NCBI GenBank assembly: GCA_037389465.1 | Contig: JAZARR010000188.1 | Location: 2,321,501 to 2,385,500, forward strand | Origin: Baylisascaris procyonis | Taxonomy: Eukaryota; Nematoda; Chromadorea; Rhabditida; Ascarididae | DNA length: 64,000 nt | Direction of reading: 5' to 3' | Part shown: positions 13,801-27,885 of the stretch, one piece after another | How the letters are laid out: every line of letters starts with the position of its first letter | Position numbering within the stretch: position 1 is the first letter of the stretch | Notes under the pieces: generated by a model | Database searches by the model: none | Seen by the model: only the letters and a program-made list of their open reading frames with translations | Told to the model about the DNA's origin: nothing | Program-made: the position numbers and the translations under genes

Positions 13801-16800
13801 GAACCACAAACTCCATAAGGAACATTGTTTTTGATTGGGAAAAGTTAAAAAAGGCATCGTCTTCTACCTCACTATATATCCCCCGCCTCGGAGAGGAAAT
13901 GTGGGGCGAGGAATAGCGAAGGAGGGAGGATACAGTGATGAGGAGGATGATCTAATATTGACTCCCAACCGCCTGTTCGCAAAGTGGTGAAAAATCAGTT
14001 AAATACTATAAACCTTCGGCTAATCATATCTACTAGGAATCACATTCCCGTGATACTTACACGATGAAATATCCATTTCCATCAAACGCCTTTATCAATA
14101 TTTCCCGTATGACGCATTTTCATTTTTTCCCATTTTTGAAAAAAAACTTCCTGAATTTAAAAACAGGCTTCATTCTACCCTGCACTTATACGAGTTATTG
14201 GTAAATCGTCGATTCATCAAAACATCGAAAAAGCACCATTAAACACTCTTTTATAATATCACCATCACCACTTGTATTCAGTATTAAAGATTTAAAAAAA
14301 AAAGAGTGAAAACAATAAATTTACAAATCAAAAACAACTAAAATTAAAAAGAAATTAACTTACAATTGAAGCACAATCCCGTTTCAAGTTCAGGTCAATT
14401 GTAGGTAGCGGAATATCATATCTGAATATATATATACTACTTTCAATTTCATTGACCACTTAAAAAAGTACATGGGTTATGAAGACGCATTTCCTTTTTG
14501 GGTAATCGGTTTCATCGACGTTAACAGTTCATATGCTTCAAACCAACAACTCACTTGCAGTCTACCAATCTACGCTTCCTTCTCCCCCTCCCCCCTCCCT
14601 CCCATTTCAGGTCGAGAATAGTAAGCTTTTTGCATCCATTTCCACCTAGCCATAAATAGCCTGGAAACCTGAAATTCCACCATTTCCCGACAAATTTTTT
14701 CGAAAGCCTAGTTTCATTGTGAGAGCTGACTACGGTGATTTTTATAAATAACAACAGGTGCAAATTAATAATAAAGACCACCGTTTAGACCAATCAAACA
14801 AACAAACAAAAAAAAAAAAAACACCCATATGACCAAGATAACCAATTAATAAACGTCAATACTTACAAACGTTCACTTAAAATTAATCTGGTTGGTCACT
14901 CGTTTATTTGCTGACCAGTTGATGGACATTAAAAACCTATTTAATTTCTATAAATACCCACCGCATAGTGATTCTAATCACCATGAATAACAACAATGAC
15001 GAGAAACTTACTCGGCAGCAAGCACAGATGAGGAAGGAAAAGGTACACTCGTATTCTCTGGCAATAGACTCGTCATGAGATTCTGTGAGAATTCCACTGC
15101 CGCCTATAAAAATGTCGTCGTTTTCCCATTCCCTGGCAACTTCACAACAACGGACAACAATGCACCCTTCCTTTATCGTTATTCATCAACCTAGTCGACC
15201 GGTTACATAAATGTTCAAGCTAGATAACGATAACTGTCTAAAAAAGCATCTGCTTTTAATCGGATCGACTATTGCATCTGGGCGATCCCCATTCTTAGCC
15301 GACCCGTCAAAAAATGGCTTGTAATAAAAAAAAGAGGAAATAAAAATAAAGATAGAAAAATACATAAAAATAGCCGAAGTGCCTTTTCAACTCAACATTC
15401 TATAAAAAAATGAAACAAAAGGAAATATCAAAACCTGCTGAGCAATGACATGAATAGGAGGTGTCTCTGCATTGTCGACTTTCGTTAAACCAACATCGAC
15501 ACCGGCCGTTGCTGCACCCACGTCATCGCTTCTATTGGCCTCTTCATAAGGTGTCACAACTGTCTTCAGGAACTCATCCCATCTCAATGCTTTTTCTGTT
15601 TCTGAAATTTAACCATCGAGGTGAGATGAAGGCGCACGATGAATTAAAGGAACAGCTTGAATCTAATAAGGCCTCCATTAACATTCCTACTAGAAAACAA
15701 CGATGAAAGATAAAAAGTCAATGCTGTAAAAGAATAGCTGCAATCAATCGTTTTCAATGATCCAATTCAGATCGGAAATCTCAAATACCTCGTATGAGAC
15801 GATCGATGGTTGCTGCGTTAGGCGATGAAATCCTCGCCGATCGAATCACGATTGCAAGGTTTATGTAAAATGTCCTCAGCGCCATTCGTGCTAATTTCTC
15901 CAATGATGGCGATTGCGAACTGTCATATGCATTCAGGATCTGACCCAGCACATCTACGTCCTTCAAACAGAAATCCATAAATATAAACAACCTGAACTCG
16001 AACTTCATCATAAATAAAGCCCGACCTTGACGTTAAGATATCCTTATCCCTCAAGCAAACAAATTTCCCACAAAACCTTTATATTGAGGCCACATAAAGG
16101 AGGAATAACGTATAGGCCGGATACAGTTGATGTACGCCTTGTTTTGTAGGCGTCGCTCGAAACGCTCATACAGCGGTGCTGTAAATCATCAAGACGGCAC
16201 CAATTGTCCATTTTAATGTTATTTATTGACAATAAACTCATTTGTTCAGTTCATTAATTCATCTATTCACAATTCCCTTAACAATAGACATTTTTCGATC
16301 ACCCCTATAGAACTAAAAATCTCCCATCTCTTCTTCAACCAAAAAAAAAAAAGACGACTTTCGCCTCAAAAAAAGGCTTTAAAATCCATGAACCTGAAAA
16401 AACAATATTACAAACAATAGACAAAAATTCCAACAACACAACGATCTCTCGGAGCCCCCAAATGCCCTATATCCAACTCGATAAGATCACTACACATAAA
16501 GAGCTCCCCTCTCAATTCCAAAATCGAAGAATATTAAAAAAGCATATAGTCGCATCCTTATTAAAATTTATTTCTTTGCAATATTATACTTTTCAATGTA
16601 AACTCAATATAGACACCTAAAAACTTCAAAGAATTAACTTTAAAAAAAAACGATAGAACATTATATTCAATAAAATCTACGGCTGGATTGAGTTCGGTGG
16701 GCTCCAACATGAGCTGGTTTTCACTATTCCCTATTTTTGACAACCACCATGAGACCGCCGACTGGCAGTTGACCAAGCCATCAAGCCTTTATTTACCGAT

Positions 16801-19800
16801 TATCGCCTAATTATCACCACTTAACCCATACGGGGAAAACAAAGTGCCCGAACATTATCCGATACGCTAATATGCAAAGCGATTAAAATAAACAAAGCAA
16901 AGAGGTATATATGCCTACTTTAATTAGATAAGCAATAAGCGGTGATGGATCCGTAGATGCCGTATAGAGGATGAATGCCACCACTCTTGCGAGTTGTTGA
17001 TGGAAAACGGTAATCAACGGATGTGCAAAAACAGCCACAAATAGAAGATGCATCGGGTTGATTGAAAATGAAGAAAATGCAGCAAGTACTGCTTGATGTG
17101 TCTCTGTATGGTTTGTGTTCAATACCTGTACCAATAGTTGCATTAATGCATACCAAGAGTCACTCAATGTTCCCATTTCACCATCACTTCTCTGAAATAT
17201 CGTTTTGTTATATCACACACAAAAAAAAAACAATACAATACCTCAAGTAGATAGGTGTAATCAGTGGGTAAAGAAAGGAAGGGAAATAGGAAGAGTTTCC
17301 CTTCCTAAACCAATGGGAATTTGCCCCTTAAAAGGAGGATTTTTCTTGCGGGAAGCATAAAATTCACAGACATTCCTGAAAACCCCTCTCCTAACCTCTC
17401 GTACTCGCCTCCGTATACGATGGCTTCCTTATGGTAACTTTCTAAAATATTTAATACATGACAGATTAGCACTCCATTTAATCGACTTTCCGATTGCATA
17501 AAAAAAAGCGGCTATCTTCAACTTTCCTTCAACCTTATACCTTCTGAGTGCAGAAACTACTTTCTTGACCTAATTCCTTTCTCCACCTCGACTGCCATAG
17601 ACACGTCTGAATATAAAGGCGGATAATATGAAGCTTAAAAATAAAGGACCCAAACTGAACGACTGAAAGATTAATTTAATTGATTAGCTCAATACCTGAA
17701 GAGATTCAAGGATAGCCTTGACAATCCTATCAGTAGATCCAGCAACTACCGTTTCGACAACTCGACCCGCATCTGGCTGCCACACGAGGGTCCCATTCAA
17801 TTCGTTCTCACCTGAAGATGTCCCGCCGATCCATTGCGCAGAATCACCGCGCTCTTCTGTGCCGAGTTGATGACTTGGACTGTAAAATAACTTCCCATCT
17901 ATAAACAAGTGTAAACAACGAATTTAGATAACAATAATAGTCTAGTGTGCGTACACATCGATGCTATTTGCCCGTAACCCCGGCTATACGTAATATTTAC
18001 TCGTCCTCTCAACGTACAACATGCCCTCTAAATAACTATCCTGTCTAATACAAACTACAGTAGTGTTTGTCTAATAAAGTAACAAACATATGGTAATAAA
18101 ACACAGTTCCTGAATCAACATCAGATGGTTCATCTTCAACATAAATGAATCAAACGCGCCCGATCGTGTTCATTCCAAACTCGTATTCCGCCTAGAAAAT
18201 CGCAATAAACTACCTGTCTCCGTCGAACGATTGAAAACCACCCCAGTGTATTATATCATTTAATATATGAGTAACAATGAATGACAGTAATACGCAACAA
18301 TCGTCTATACTACGGTCAAGGACTTTAATCCTGCAAGCTCCTCAGTTCCGATTCAGTAAAAAAAACATTTATAAATGTAATAATAACACAATTAACTGGC
18401 TACCAAATAGAATAATTAAACAACAAAAGTGCAATCAACTCGATACCATACCAATTGGGGACAAAATTCGTTTCGAGAAGCGTTATGAGTATAGCAGCCG
18501 CATTGATTTTAACCGAATCGGAATGCTTCGTCGAATCATCGGGAAGCATACGGGAAACCAAAATCCGAACGTTTCTCTCCGATTGTAGACTCTCCATTAA
18601 CGCATCCCTCCTCTTATCTTCGGCTGTATATTGCACCTCTCGCAAAACACGTACTAATTCACTCCACAGGTATCCCACATTATCGTGTACCTTAAATATA
18701 CCTTCAATAATAGCATAAATGATCTCTTTCAATAAAAACTCGGGCCTGGATTCAATGACGTCAGAGTGAACCACCACCGTAACTTTAAAATGCCGCCCCC
18801 CCCCCCACCTCCCAATATCAGTATTCCAGCCTCCTGCTAAGATGTGTCTAATCTTTTCACCATGACGTCAACAACGAACACAACTAGATTAACTCGATAT
18901 ATACTACTTCCATTATGCAAGAAAATCTTCAAAATGGTAACTATATGTTTGTAAATGTAATATGTGATCTACTTTCTTGTAAACGATCTAATTTCTTATG
19001 AACTGATCTGATTGCACATATACCTGATCTAGCTTCTTGTAGCTGATCTAACTGCCGATAAATTCAAGACCGACACTTCACTCAACACTATCGTTCTCTT
19101 CCTTCCCAAAAATAAAACTTGCAGCATCTTATCGAATCAACTTTACGCAGCTCTATTTCAGATGAATAAACAAGAGGGATCCCCTATCCTCCCTGTTTAA
19201 TCTCTCCTCTATAAACCAACAGGCTACCATAAAAACCTTTTCGTAACAATAACACAACTGACGTTATCATTAAAGATATTTTATATTTTTCAAAGAAATT
19301 TTACATTAAAATTTATATTCCAGATATAAAGGATGCCTCGATATTCAAACAAAAGTGAGTAAGGAAAATTTTATATTCGAAATCAAAAAGAACAGCTAAA
19401 AAATATTTTAAAATAGGATCGAAAATAAACGATCTCAATATGAACGAAAATATACCTCGGGCAATTGTTCCGGAACTAAGAGATCATTGAGTCCTTCTGC
19501 GAGATGATTCTCTGCGTACCACTGAAACGATACCACAGTGATATCATCACAGCCACAGCGAACCTTTAGAACACAAATCATATCGTGTAGATCAAATAAG
19601 CACACCTGATCTGCGACTGATGAGCATCGTATGGTACGCATCAAACTCAAAGCAGGTTGTATATTCATAAAGCCCCTCCCCCAACCCACCAACAAAACCG
19701 ATAACGGTGCTCACTCATCCCGGCCAACTCTACCATCTTTTAGAAACTGACCTGTGTCACTCATGTAAATGCTTCAAGCTTTAAAAAAAAAATACCGAAA

Positions 19801-22171
19801 TTTATTTCTCCTGCAACGTCTTTCCTGAAAAAGCATTAAATAGCGGCCAGGTCTTCCACCTGAAGATGTTGGCCAGGCCAACATTTTCCCATTCAGCCAA
19901 TTCGATCACCAACTTCAGCCCTTCAAGAAGGATGAAAGAAAATGGAACAAGCACTCTCCATAATCGCCAAACAAATAAATATATTTCGATTTTACTGCCA
20001 ATTATCGAACAACATTACTTATTCCAGTTATTTCATTTATTACTACCCAAAAGTATACCCATTCATATCTACGCAACTTAACGCATATCGACCGTCGACA
20101 GCGCCATATAACCGAAAGGAACTCAAGTTTAGAAATTTCAAATGCAAGTTGGATCAAATATGGAACCGCCTCTCTAAAAGATAATGCCAACTCGACAACC
20201 CTCGAAGATGGACTTCTTCTTCCGAAGTTGCTCAAAGAAACGCTCTTATCCAAAGAAGATCGAACGGAGAGTAACACATTCATGCCCATAAACAATTATT
20301 GAAATATATAAATAAATTCAATGAAAAATCTAACCTGTCGAATGAAAAATTGTTGCTCCACTTCTGATGGTACATTCACAATACGATAGAGTAATTCGGC
20401 AACAGCCGAATATCTCATTCGTTTAAGGCACAACGACAAGAAATTGCTCTTGTTTAGCTCTTCCAGAAACTATAATAAACGAGTCGTCGTTCAATGATAC
20501 TTTAGAAAAATATCTGTTATAATTAACTGAATGAAATTATGCAAATAAATATTTTTTTCTTGAAAAACAATTTTGAATTTCATCCTTCGATACTCAAAAA
20601 ACGCCGTTGCTCTCCGTCCTGTAATTATTCAAACCTAAACGTCTCTTTCAAAGAATTACTCTGCAGTTGCAACATTACTTTTGCATCTCTAGTTGAACAT
20701 AACATATCATAAAATCTAATATTTCAATCATAAATAATTAATAATGAATTAACATAACTCATCCCATATGATTGAACCTATCCCACACCAAATTATTACC
20801 TTTCCTCTAGTTCTTAAGGATTCCCACCTCAAAGAGAAATGACCTCACCTGTTCAGTGCATTTGCTAAGCAATTGTGTGACGATCTTCATATAAAAACTA
20901 GCAATAAGATTATTTATATTATCATCGGCTAGGAAATTCACTAATAGCTTGCGGGATACGTCACTCTTCAACATCGCCATACTCAACGCTTCGTTGTTCA
21001 ACGAAAGGATCTCAGCACACTGGTGAGCACGCCTAAACATCACCTTATATAACATCCTTCACTGATTGTCTCATAACTACTTACTCTTACCTTACCAGCC
21101 TACCTCCTCCCTCTACCTTCCAGATAAATAAAAGGAACCCCATCCATGAGACAATATTCTTTAATAGTAATGCCAAGATTTAGTCTGAAATGGGATTCAT
21201 AATAAAGACTATTTTAATAAAAAAAATCACTGCCGACAAAGAGAGTATCACCTCCATATTTTCGACTGCGAATAGAAGGGGAGGAGGGGGGGGGGGGGGA
21301 GAAGAAAGGTACAGAGGAGGGTCGAATGAGATGGGGGAACCGTCCACTGCGGCTATAAGATGCGCGAAAAGAGCTTCAACCATCTATTCTCTATTGTTAT
21401 TTGTTCATTTCATACTGCTATGAATAAGACAAAAGAAAAGCAATCCCACTTACTTGTAATGTTCCTTCTCTGGCAATGATTTGTCGATATGCGGTCGCAA
21501 TGCACCAACAACCAACTCATCAATAATCGGCGGTGACGTCAAGCTAAAAATTATTCACGAAATCATCCATTATAATAAGCAAAAAAAATAAAATAAATAA
21601 AACAAATAAAATAAAATAAAATAAAATAAAATAAAATAAAATAAAACACTAATCCAATAAAGTTTCATTTTTAACACTGAAAATCTGCAATTTCAACCCA
21701 TTTGGGATATACAATATTCAGAAGGTGATCGTGGAAATTCCTTGCGAAATTATACGAAAAGAAAAAAAAAATTAGTTGACAAGGCTTTAAAACAACCTTC
21801 CGTTTAATTCGCTGAAGCTCTAAAGTACCGCCAAAACCCTATGTCAGTGCACAGGTGAATCCATTAGCCATTACCTTTTATAAATCACCTTTCCTACCAC
21901 TTCCGTCTATATTTTATGCATCCATTCTAATAGGTGCTAATAAATAATAATAACAATAACAATAATAATATTAATAATAAATAAATAAATAAATAAATAA
22001 AAACAAAATAAAATAAAAAACATACTAATCGAGGAGTTTTTCGTGTCCATTGCGAATCTCCTGAATAGTAAATTCGTCAAGAAGGACTTGGTCTAATTTC
22101 ACCGTTTCCGCATTCAACAAATCATCAAGAGTTGGACCACTACTCGCTGCCAAATCTGTCTGCCAGAACAT
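10862..22171 (-). CDS. PPP6R: PP6 regulatory subunit, SAPS family, 17 exons, complete
   Basis: Minus-strand exons: 22171-22026, 21543-21454, 21032-20849, 20469-20335, 19521-19456, 18690-18447, 17898-17696, 17191-16919, 15960-15789, 15601-15435, 15103-15012, 14421-14364, 13715-13602, 12862-12622, 12418-12363, 12054-11855 and 10895-10862. Every junction keeps phase and the total is 824 aa, close to human PPP6R3. The N-terminus MFWQTDLAASS matches the family start MFWKFDLHSSS. Exons 2-9 follow the helical SAPS region, for example LLVNFLADDNINNLIASFYMK against human [21 protein letters not shown]. The last third is acidic and Ser/Thr/Trp-rich, as in vertebrate members (SWDEV, DDSWPSS, DTWANFS). 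Family role: a scaffold that targets the PP6 catalytic subunit. Which vertebrate paralogue it equals cannot be said. The donor of exon 6 (TATG|GTATCG) was fixed by phase. Confidence 0.93.
18960..19060. repeat. Degenerate tandem repeat in PPP6R intron 6
   Basis: Around five imperfect units of about 20 bp share a TGATCTA core followed by a TTCTTGTA-like part. The array lies inside the intron between exons 5 and 6 of the phosphatase subunit gene. It is not coding. Confidence 0.55.
21581..21647. repeat. (AAAAT)n microsatellite in PPP6R intron 1
   Basis: About a dozen AAAAT units, the last eight of them uninterrupted. A second AT-rich patch with AAT and AAAT units runs from 21942 to 22020 in the same intron, ending near the exon 1 donor. 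Confidence 0.85.
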
Positions 22172-22184
22172 TGTGGGCCTTAAA

Positions 22185-22196
22185 CTATAATAGAAA
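22185..22196 (-). promoter_or_regulatory. Acceptor-like site upstream of the PPP6R start
   Basis: Minus-strand TTTCTATTATAG ends 13 nt before the PPP6R ATG at 22171. The short distance fits a spliced-leader acceptor; a 5'-UTR intron is the alternative. Confidence 0.35.
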
Positions 22197-24138
22197 TCTA
22201 AATCATTTCATTATACATATAAAACTCTTCCACGTCGATCTTTGACGAATGAAGACGAATTGCCGGCTGATCAAGTGATAATAACTTCTAATACCGAAAT
22301 ATTTAGCGCTCCAAAGGAGTCAATAACCAGTATCCAAGGAAAAGATTCACTATTAGCTCAGATACTTGGATAAATACGAAAAAAATTTTTGTAGATTTCG
22401 AGGAATCATTTGAAAAAAATTCTCTTAGTGAATAAAAAAACTAAAAATATTATCGTATGAAAAGCGAGTTTGAATTGCCCTCGCTCTCCCTCATAACAAA
22501 TAAAAAAAGCTTTAAATTTAGACGATATCCCCCCCCCCAACCCACCACCTCGAAGTTCTTGATAACCATGAAGGTGATATCCTAGACAGTACGCAAATGA
22601 ATGGGGTCATATCGTTATGAAAGTCGACAACGCCTATTGCATCGGAGAGAACAACATTGGTGTGTCTCATATGCCTTAAAGGTGAAACGCACCTTCTTCA
22701 GGCTGCAAATCTATGACCCAATTTACGCCTTTCAAGAATTGCGAAGGAAAACTTTTTTTTTTAAGTATAGAAAATGACTTCATAAAGAACATTTCTAACT
22801 AAAATATTTTTTAATTGGTACTTTTTTATCCACTTTTTTTATCCACAAAATTTTGTTTTTCTTTGGGTATGGGTGTGATGGGATATTTTGGGATTTTTTT
22901 TACATTTTCAGTGAGAAAAAAAAAAGATTTTTAAAGTATATTCTATCTACTATCGATCAATGAGGCGGGTCATCATGTATCACAAAATCGAATAACGCAT
23001 CTTTTGGGGTGTTATTCGACAAAGCTACAAAGCGTTCAGTATTAATTAGTGCTCATTTCTCAAATATATCGTATCTGACAATTTTTTACGAATCGCATTT
23101 TGTTGTAAATTGCATTTTACTGCATCTTCTAATCTTTTTGCAAATTCATTTCATGTGATTTTTTTGTAATTTTATTTCAATGGATTTAATTGCTCTCACT
23201 TCCATTTGACACATTTTTCGATTAGAAATTTCAATGGAAATTTATCTACATAAAATTTTTTTGAAGGATTTTATAAATGGCTACGTCATTGCAGGACAAA
23301 GAACGATCATAAAGAAATATTCGCCAATATAAATAAGAACTCAAGAAGGATTCATCTTACACTATTTTTTAGCTAATAATATTCACTTAATTTAATAACT
23401 ACAAAATTCAACAATCTAAAAGGTAACATTTATTATGCGATCGATTAAATAACACCGATCTCTCCATATGAATTCGATACATTAAACAAAACATATTTTT
23501 TTAATTTTCGATTGCGAGATGGAATGTTCGCATGTGAAATCACGTAATCTTTACAGGATGAACGGGAGAGAAGTTTGAAAGTTTTGTTCAGTACGCGTAT
23601 TCAAATCCAATTACTTTCGACGGTAACGCAGAAAAAAAAACCTGACTTGATGAGCTTGGCAAGCTTAAAAATTGAAAATCAACTTAGAAATCCCAATTGC
23701 AACTCTCAGACTTTTATTGAAACTTATAAAATAAATCTTTATAAAATAAATAAAAAGACCCGACCGCTCAAGTTTTAGCGGTTCCTAAGTGGGAATTAAT
23801 GCAAAATAAAAAATCGATCTTTGACCTTTCCATTTCATGCTGAACAACCGAGGATTTCATTAAAAAACCAAATTGGCCTAAACTTCCGTAACTCCCAGAT
23901 CAATTCGGATGTAAAAGTGCAACGAAATAGAAATTGTTCTTTTGCAGAGATTAAAAGAAAAAACTAAAACACATTTTTAAAGGTAAAGGCACTGTGCACT
24001 CTCTGTAAGGGATGTGGGAGTTGTTTTTTGCACGCACAAACATTCCAAAAATAATATTCTGACGATCACACGTTAAACCTGCCCCTCCCAAAAAAAAAGT
24101 ACTTTCCGTTGTGTTTATAACTGACCCCATCTACTCAC
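22197..24138. other. Intergenic DNA, no gene seen
   Basis: AT-rich sequence upstream of PPP6R containing poly-A/poly-T runs and a C-run near 22530. The only plus-strand ORF of any length (23575-23778) has Lys/Ile/Asn-rich content typical of chance frames in AT-rich DNA. Confidence 0.5.
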
Positions 24139-26370
24139 AGCTAAGGCCGCAGGTATGGTTTACCTGCATAGCTAAGGGGACAGGTATGGTTTACCTGCAT
24201 AGATAAGATGGCATGTATGGTTTACCTGCGTAGCTAAGGTAGCAGGTATGGTTTACCCCCATAGATCAGGCGGCAGGTATGGTTTACCTGCATGGCTAAG
24301 ATGGTAGGCATAGTTTACCTGCATAGTTAAGGTGGCAGGTATTGTTTACCTGCATAGCTAAGGGGGCAGGAATGGTTTACCTGCATAGCTAAAGTGGCAG
24401 ATATAGTCTGCCTGCATGGCTAAGATAGCAGGCATAGTTTACTTGCATAGCTAAGGTGGCAGGTATGATTTACCTGCATAGTTAAGGTGGCAAGTATTGT
24501 TTACCTGCATAGCTAAGGGGGCAGGCATAGTTTACCTGCATAGTTAAAGTGGCAGGTATTGTTTACCTGCATAGCTAAGGGGGCAGGAATGGTTTACCTG
24601 CATAGTTAAAGTGGCAGGTATAGTTTACCTGCATAGCTAAAACGGCAGGTATGGTTTACCTGCATGGCTAAGATGGCAGGCATAGTTTACTTGCATAGCT
24701 AAGGTGGCAGGTATGATTTACCTGCATGGCTAAAATGGCAGGTATAGTTTACCTGCATAGCTAAGGGGGCAGGTATTGTTTACCTGCATAGCTAAGGGGG
24801 CAGGCATAGTTTACCTGCATAGTTAAAGTGGCAGGTATTGTTTACCTGCATAGCTAAGGGGGCAGGAATGGTTTACCTGCATAGCTGAAGTGGCAGGTAT
24901 AGTTTACCTGCATAGCTAAAACGGCAGGTATGGTTTACCTGCATGGCTAAAGTGGCAGATATAGTTTGCCTGCATGGCTAAGATAGCAGGCATAGTTTAC
25001 TTGCATAGCTAAAGTGGCAGGTATTGTTTACCTGCATAGCTAAGGGGGCAGGAATGGTTTACCTGCATAGCTGAAGTGGCAGGTATAGTTTACCTGCATG
25101 GCTAAGATGGCAGGCATAGTTCACTTGGATAGCTAAGGTGGCAGGTATGATTTACCTGCATAGTTAAGGTGGCAGGTATTGTTCACCTGCATAGCTAAGG
25201 GGGCAGGAATGGTTTACCCCCATAGATCAGGTGGCAGGTATGGTTTACCTGCATAGCTAAGATGGCAGGCATAGTTTACCTGCGTAGTTAAGGTGGCAGG
25301 TATTGTTTACCTGCATAGCTAAAACGGCAGGAATGGTTTACCTGCGTAGCTAAAGTGGCAGGTATGGTTTACCTGCATAGCTAAAATGGCGGGTATGATT
25401 TACCTGCATAGTTAAGGTGGCAGGTATTGTTCACCTGCATAGCTAAGGGGGCAGGAATGGTTTACCCCCATAGATCAGGTGGCAGGTATGGTTTACCTGC
25501 ATAGCTAAAATGGCAGGAATGGTTTACCTGCATGGCTAAAATGGCAGGTATGGTTTACCTGCATAGTTAAGGTGGCAGGTGTTGTTTACCTGCATAGCTA
25601 AGGTAGCAGGCATAGTTTACCTGCATAGTTAAGGTGGCAGGTATGGTTTACATGCATAGCTAAAGTGGTGGATATGGTTTACCTGCATGGCTGAAGTGGC
25701 AGGTATAGTTTACCTGCATAGCTAAGGGGGCAGGAACGGTTTACCTGCATGGCTAAGATGGCAGGCATAGTTCACTTGCATAGCTAAGGAGGCAGGTATG
25801 ATTTACCTGCATGCCTAAAATGGCAGGTATGGTTTACCTGCATGGCTAAAGTGGCAGGTATAGTTTACCTGCATAGCTAAAGGGGCAGGAATGGTTTACC
25901 TGCATGGCTAAGATGGCAGGCATAGTTCACTTGCATAGCTAAGGTGGCAGGTATGATTTACCTGCACAGTTAAGGTGGCAGGTGTTGTTCACCTGCATAG
26001 CTAAGGGGGCAGGAATGGTTTACCTGCATAGCTAAGGTGGCAGGTATTGTTTACCTGCATAGCTAAGGGGGCAGGAATGGTTTACCTGCGTAGCTAAAAT
26101 GGCAGGCATAGTTCACTTGCATAGCTAAGGTGGCAGGTATGATTTACCTGCATAGTTAAGGTGGCAGGTATTGTTCACCTGCATAGCTAAGGGAGCAGGA
26201 ATGGTTTACCCCCATAGATCAGGTGGCAGGTATGGTTTACCTGCATAGCTAAGATGGCAGGCATAGTTTACCTGCGTAGTTAAGGTGGCAGGTATTGTTC
26301 ACCTGCATAGCTAAAATGGCATGCATAGTTTACCTGTATAGCTAAGGTGGCAGGAATGGCTTACCTGCGG
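24139..26370. repeat. 31-bp minisatellite, about 72 copies, with a hairpin in each unit
   Basis: The unit is about 31 bp: GCAGGTATGGTTTACCTGC followed by ATAGCTAAGGTG. The first 19 bases form an inverted repeat, GCAGGTA and TACCTGC around a 5-nt loop. Variants recur in ordered blocks (loops TGGTT, TTGTT, TAGTT and AATGG; arms ending CCCCC or ACTTGC). A block of about 160 bp near 25110-25290 is repeated about 990 bp later at 26100-26280, and partly near 25391-25490, so the array has a higher-order structure. It sits between the divergent PPP6R and UTP3 genes. No stop-free long frame suggests coding. Confidence 0.95.
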
Positions 26371-27854
26371 GCAATATATACTGACTATGAGTGGCACTCA
26401 CTATTTCTATACAAAAAGAGAAAGCTATGGTAGTGATAGTAATAGCAGTAGCAGTAATTTTTACTTACAAGTGAACAAAGAAAAGTAATGAACTAAGCAG
26501 ATGATCTACAGTTGATTGCAGTTACGATATCATAACGTCGTAATTTCTTTCATTTAGGTGTATTTTTTAAAATATTTGCTCATCTTTTAGGTTATTAGTT
26601 ACAAAACCTAGGCGGAAATCGACCTGTACTACTTAAAGAAACCATCATTAAATGTGGGTAATAAAATTGTAATTGATGATGAAATAAATGCGAATAAAGA
26701 ATAAAATCATTCAAAATATTAGTGATTCATTCATGAAGCGATAACAACGAGAAAAGCGCAACTCGATTTGGTGTTTTGTAGTTTTATGACCGTCGCAGCT
26801 ATAGCATACTCCCACAACGATCCCCTACCATGACATTTGCGCCCCCAATCTATATAATACAGATGTATACGAAACAGTTAATTTTATGCGGGGATTTAGT
26901 TTTACCCTTAAGTTTAGACTATTTCTCAGAATTTCATTTATTATTCTAATGGCGGTTGATCATTAAACGAATTATCATTTGTTATCAGTATCAATCAGAT
27001 AGAGGCGCAAATGTCCCATTAGCGAGCAATTATCCGCGCCCCATTTAGGACAAGTAATGCAGGTATTGTTTAATAATAAATAAGTAACGTAACAATGAAA
27101 TAGCTAGTCGACAAACATTAAAGAGTTTCCTATAAAATCCAACAATATCATTCAATAAAGGATTTCAACGCTTCCGTATTGATCACTAAATGAAGATCGC
27201 AGCCTTCCTTAATAATATTCAAAGCCCCACAAATATTAACGCAATACAATTTTCGAGGTAGAATTTCAATGATCGTTTACTACCGTAACCTTATTTTCGT
27301 TACAGGAACTAATTTGTATCTTTGCAGCGCAAAACCCGCCCTGAAGAACCTCTCGTCACTTTTTGGACCTCCTGTTTTTAGTAACGTGTTTTACACCTTC
27401 ACAAACGTAGATATAAGCGATGCTCATAACTGTCTGATCAATAAGTGACTTTTTTGAATTGATATGTACCAACTTACAGCGATAAAATATGCAAATATAA
27501 ATTCCAGGATAACCATGGAATTGGAAATGACTTTTCAGGATGCATCCACCTTCTCTTCGATCAAGCAGTAGAGCTCTATGGAAACCCTTCACTCTTTTCC
27601 ATTCAACAACCAGGCGGTTTTTTTCGAACAGCTTGACTCGCAATGGTAAAATAAGCTAACGAAAAAGAAGGAGAAATGCAAAGAAAAAAAAAATCGTACA
27701 AGGTAGTGAAATAAAATTTAATGAAATTAGCATTATAAATCGAGAGATATGGTGAAAAAGCGTGTGCCGAAAATATTGAAGTAGAGGAAATAAAAGCAAC
27801 GGTAATACTACATTGAATATGATCTAAGTAAATAAGTAATGAGACGGTAATATG

Positions 27855-27885
<31 letters not shown>

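Noticed and set aside
2740..20679. Shared 17-mer GCAGTTGCAACATTACT at 2740 and 20663
   Set aside because: The match stops at 17 bases on both sides and no third copy was found. Too short to call a repeat family.
24139..26370. CRISPR-like array
   Set aside because: Units are contiguous 31-bp tandem repeats with no unique spacers, in a eukaryotic context.
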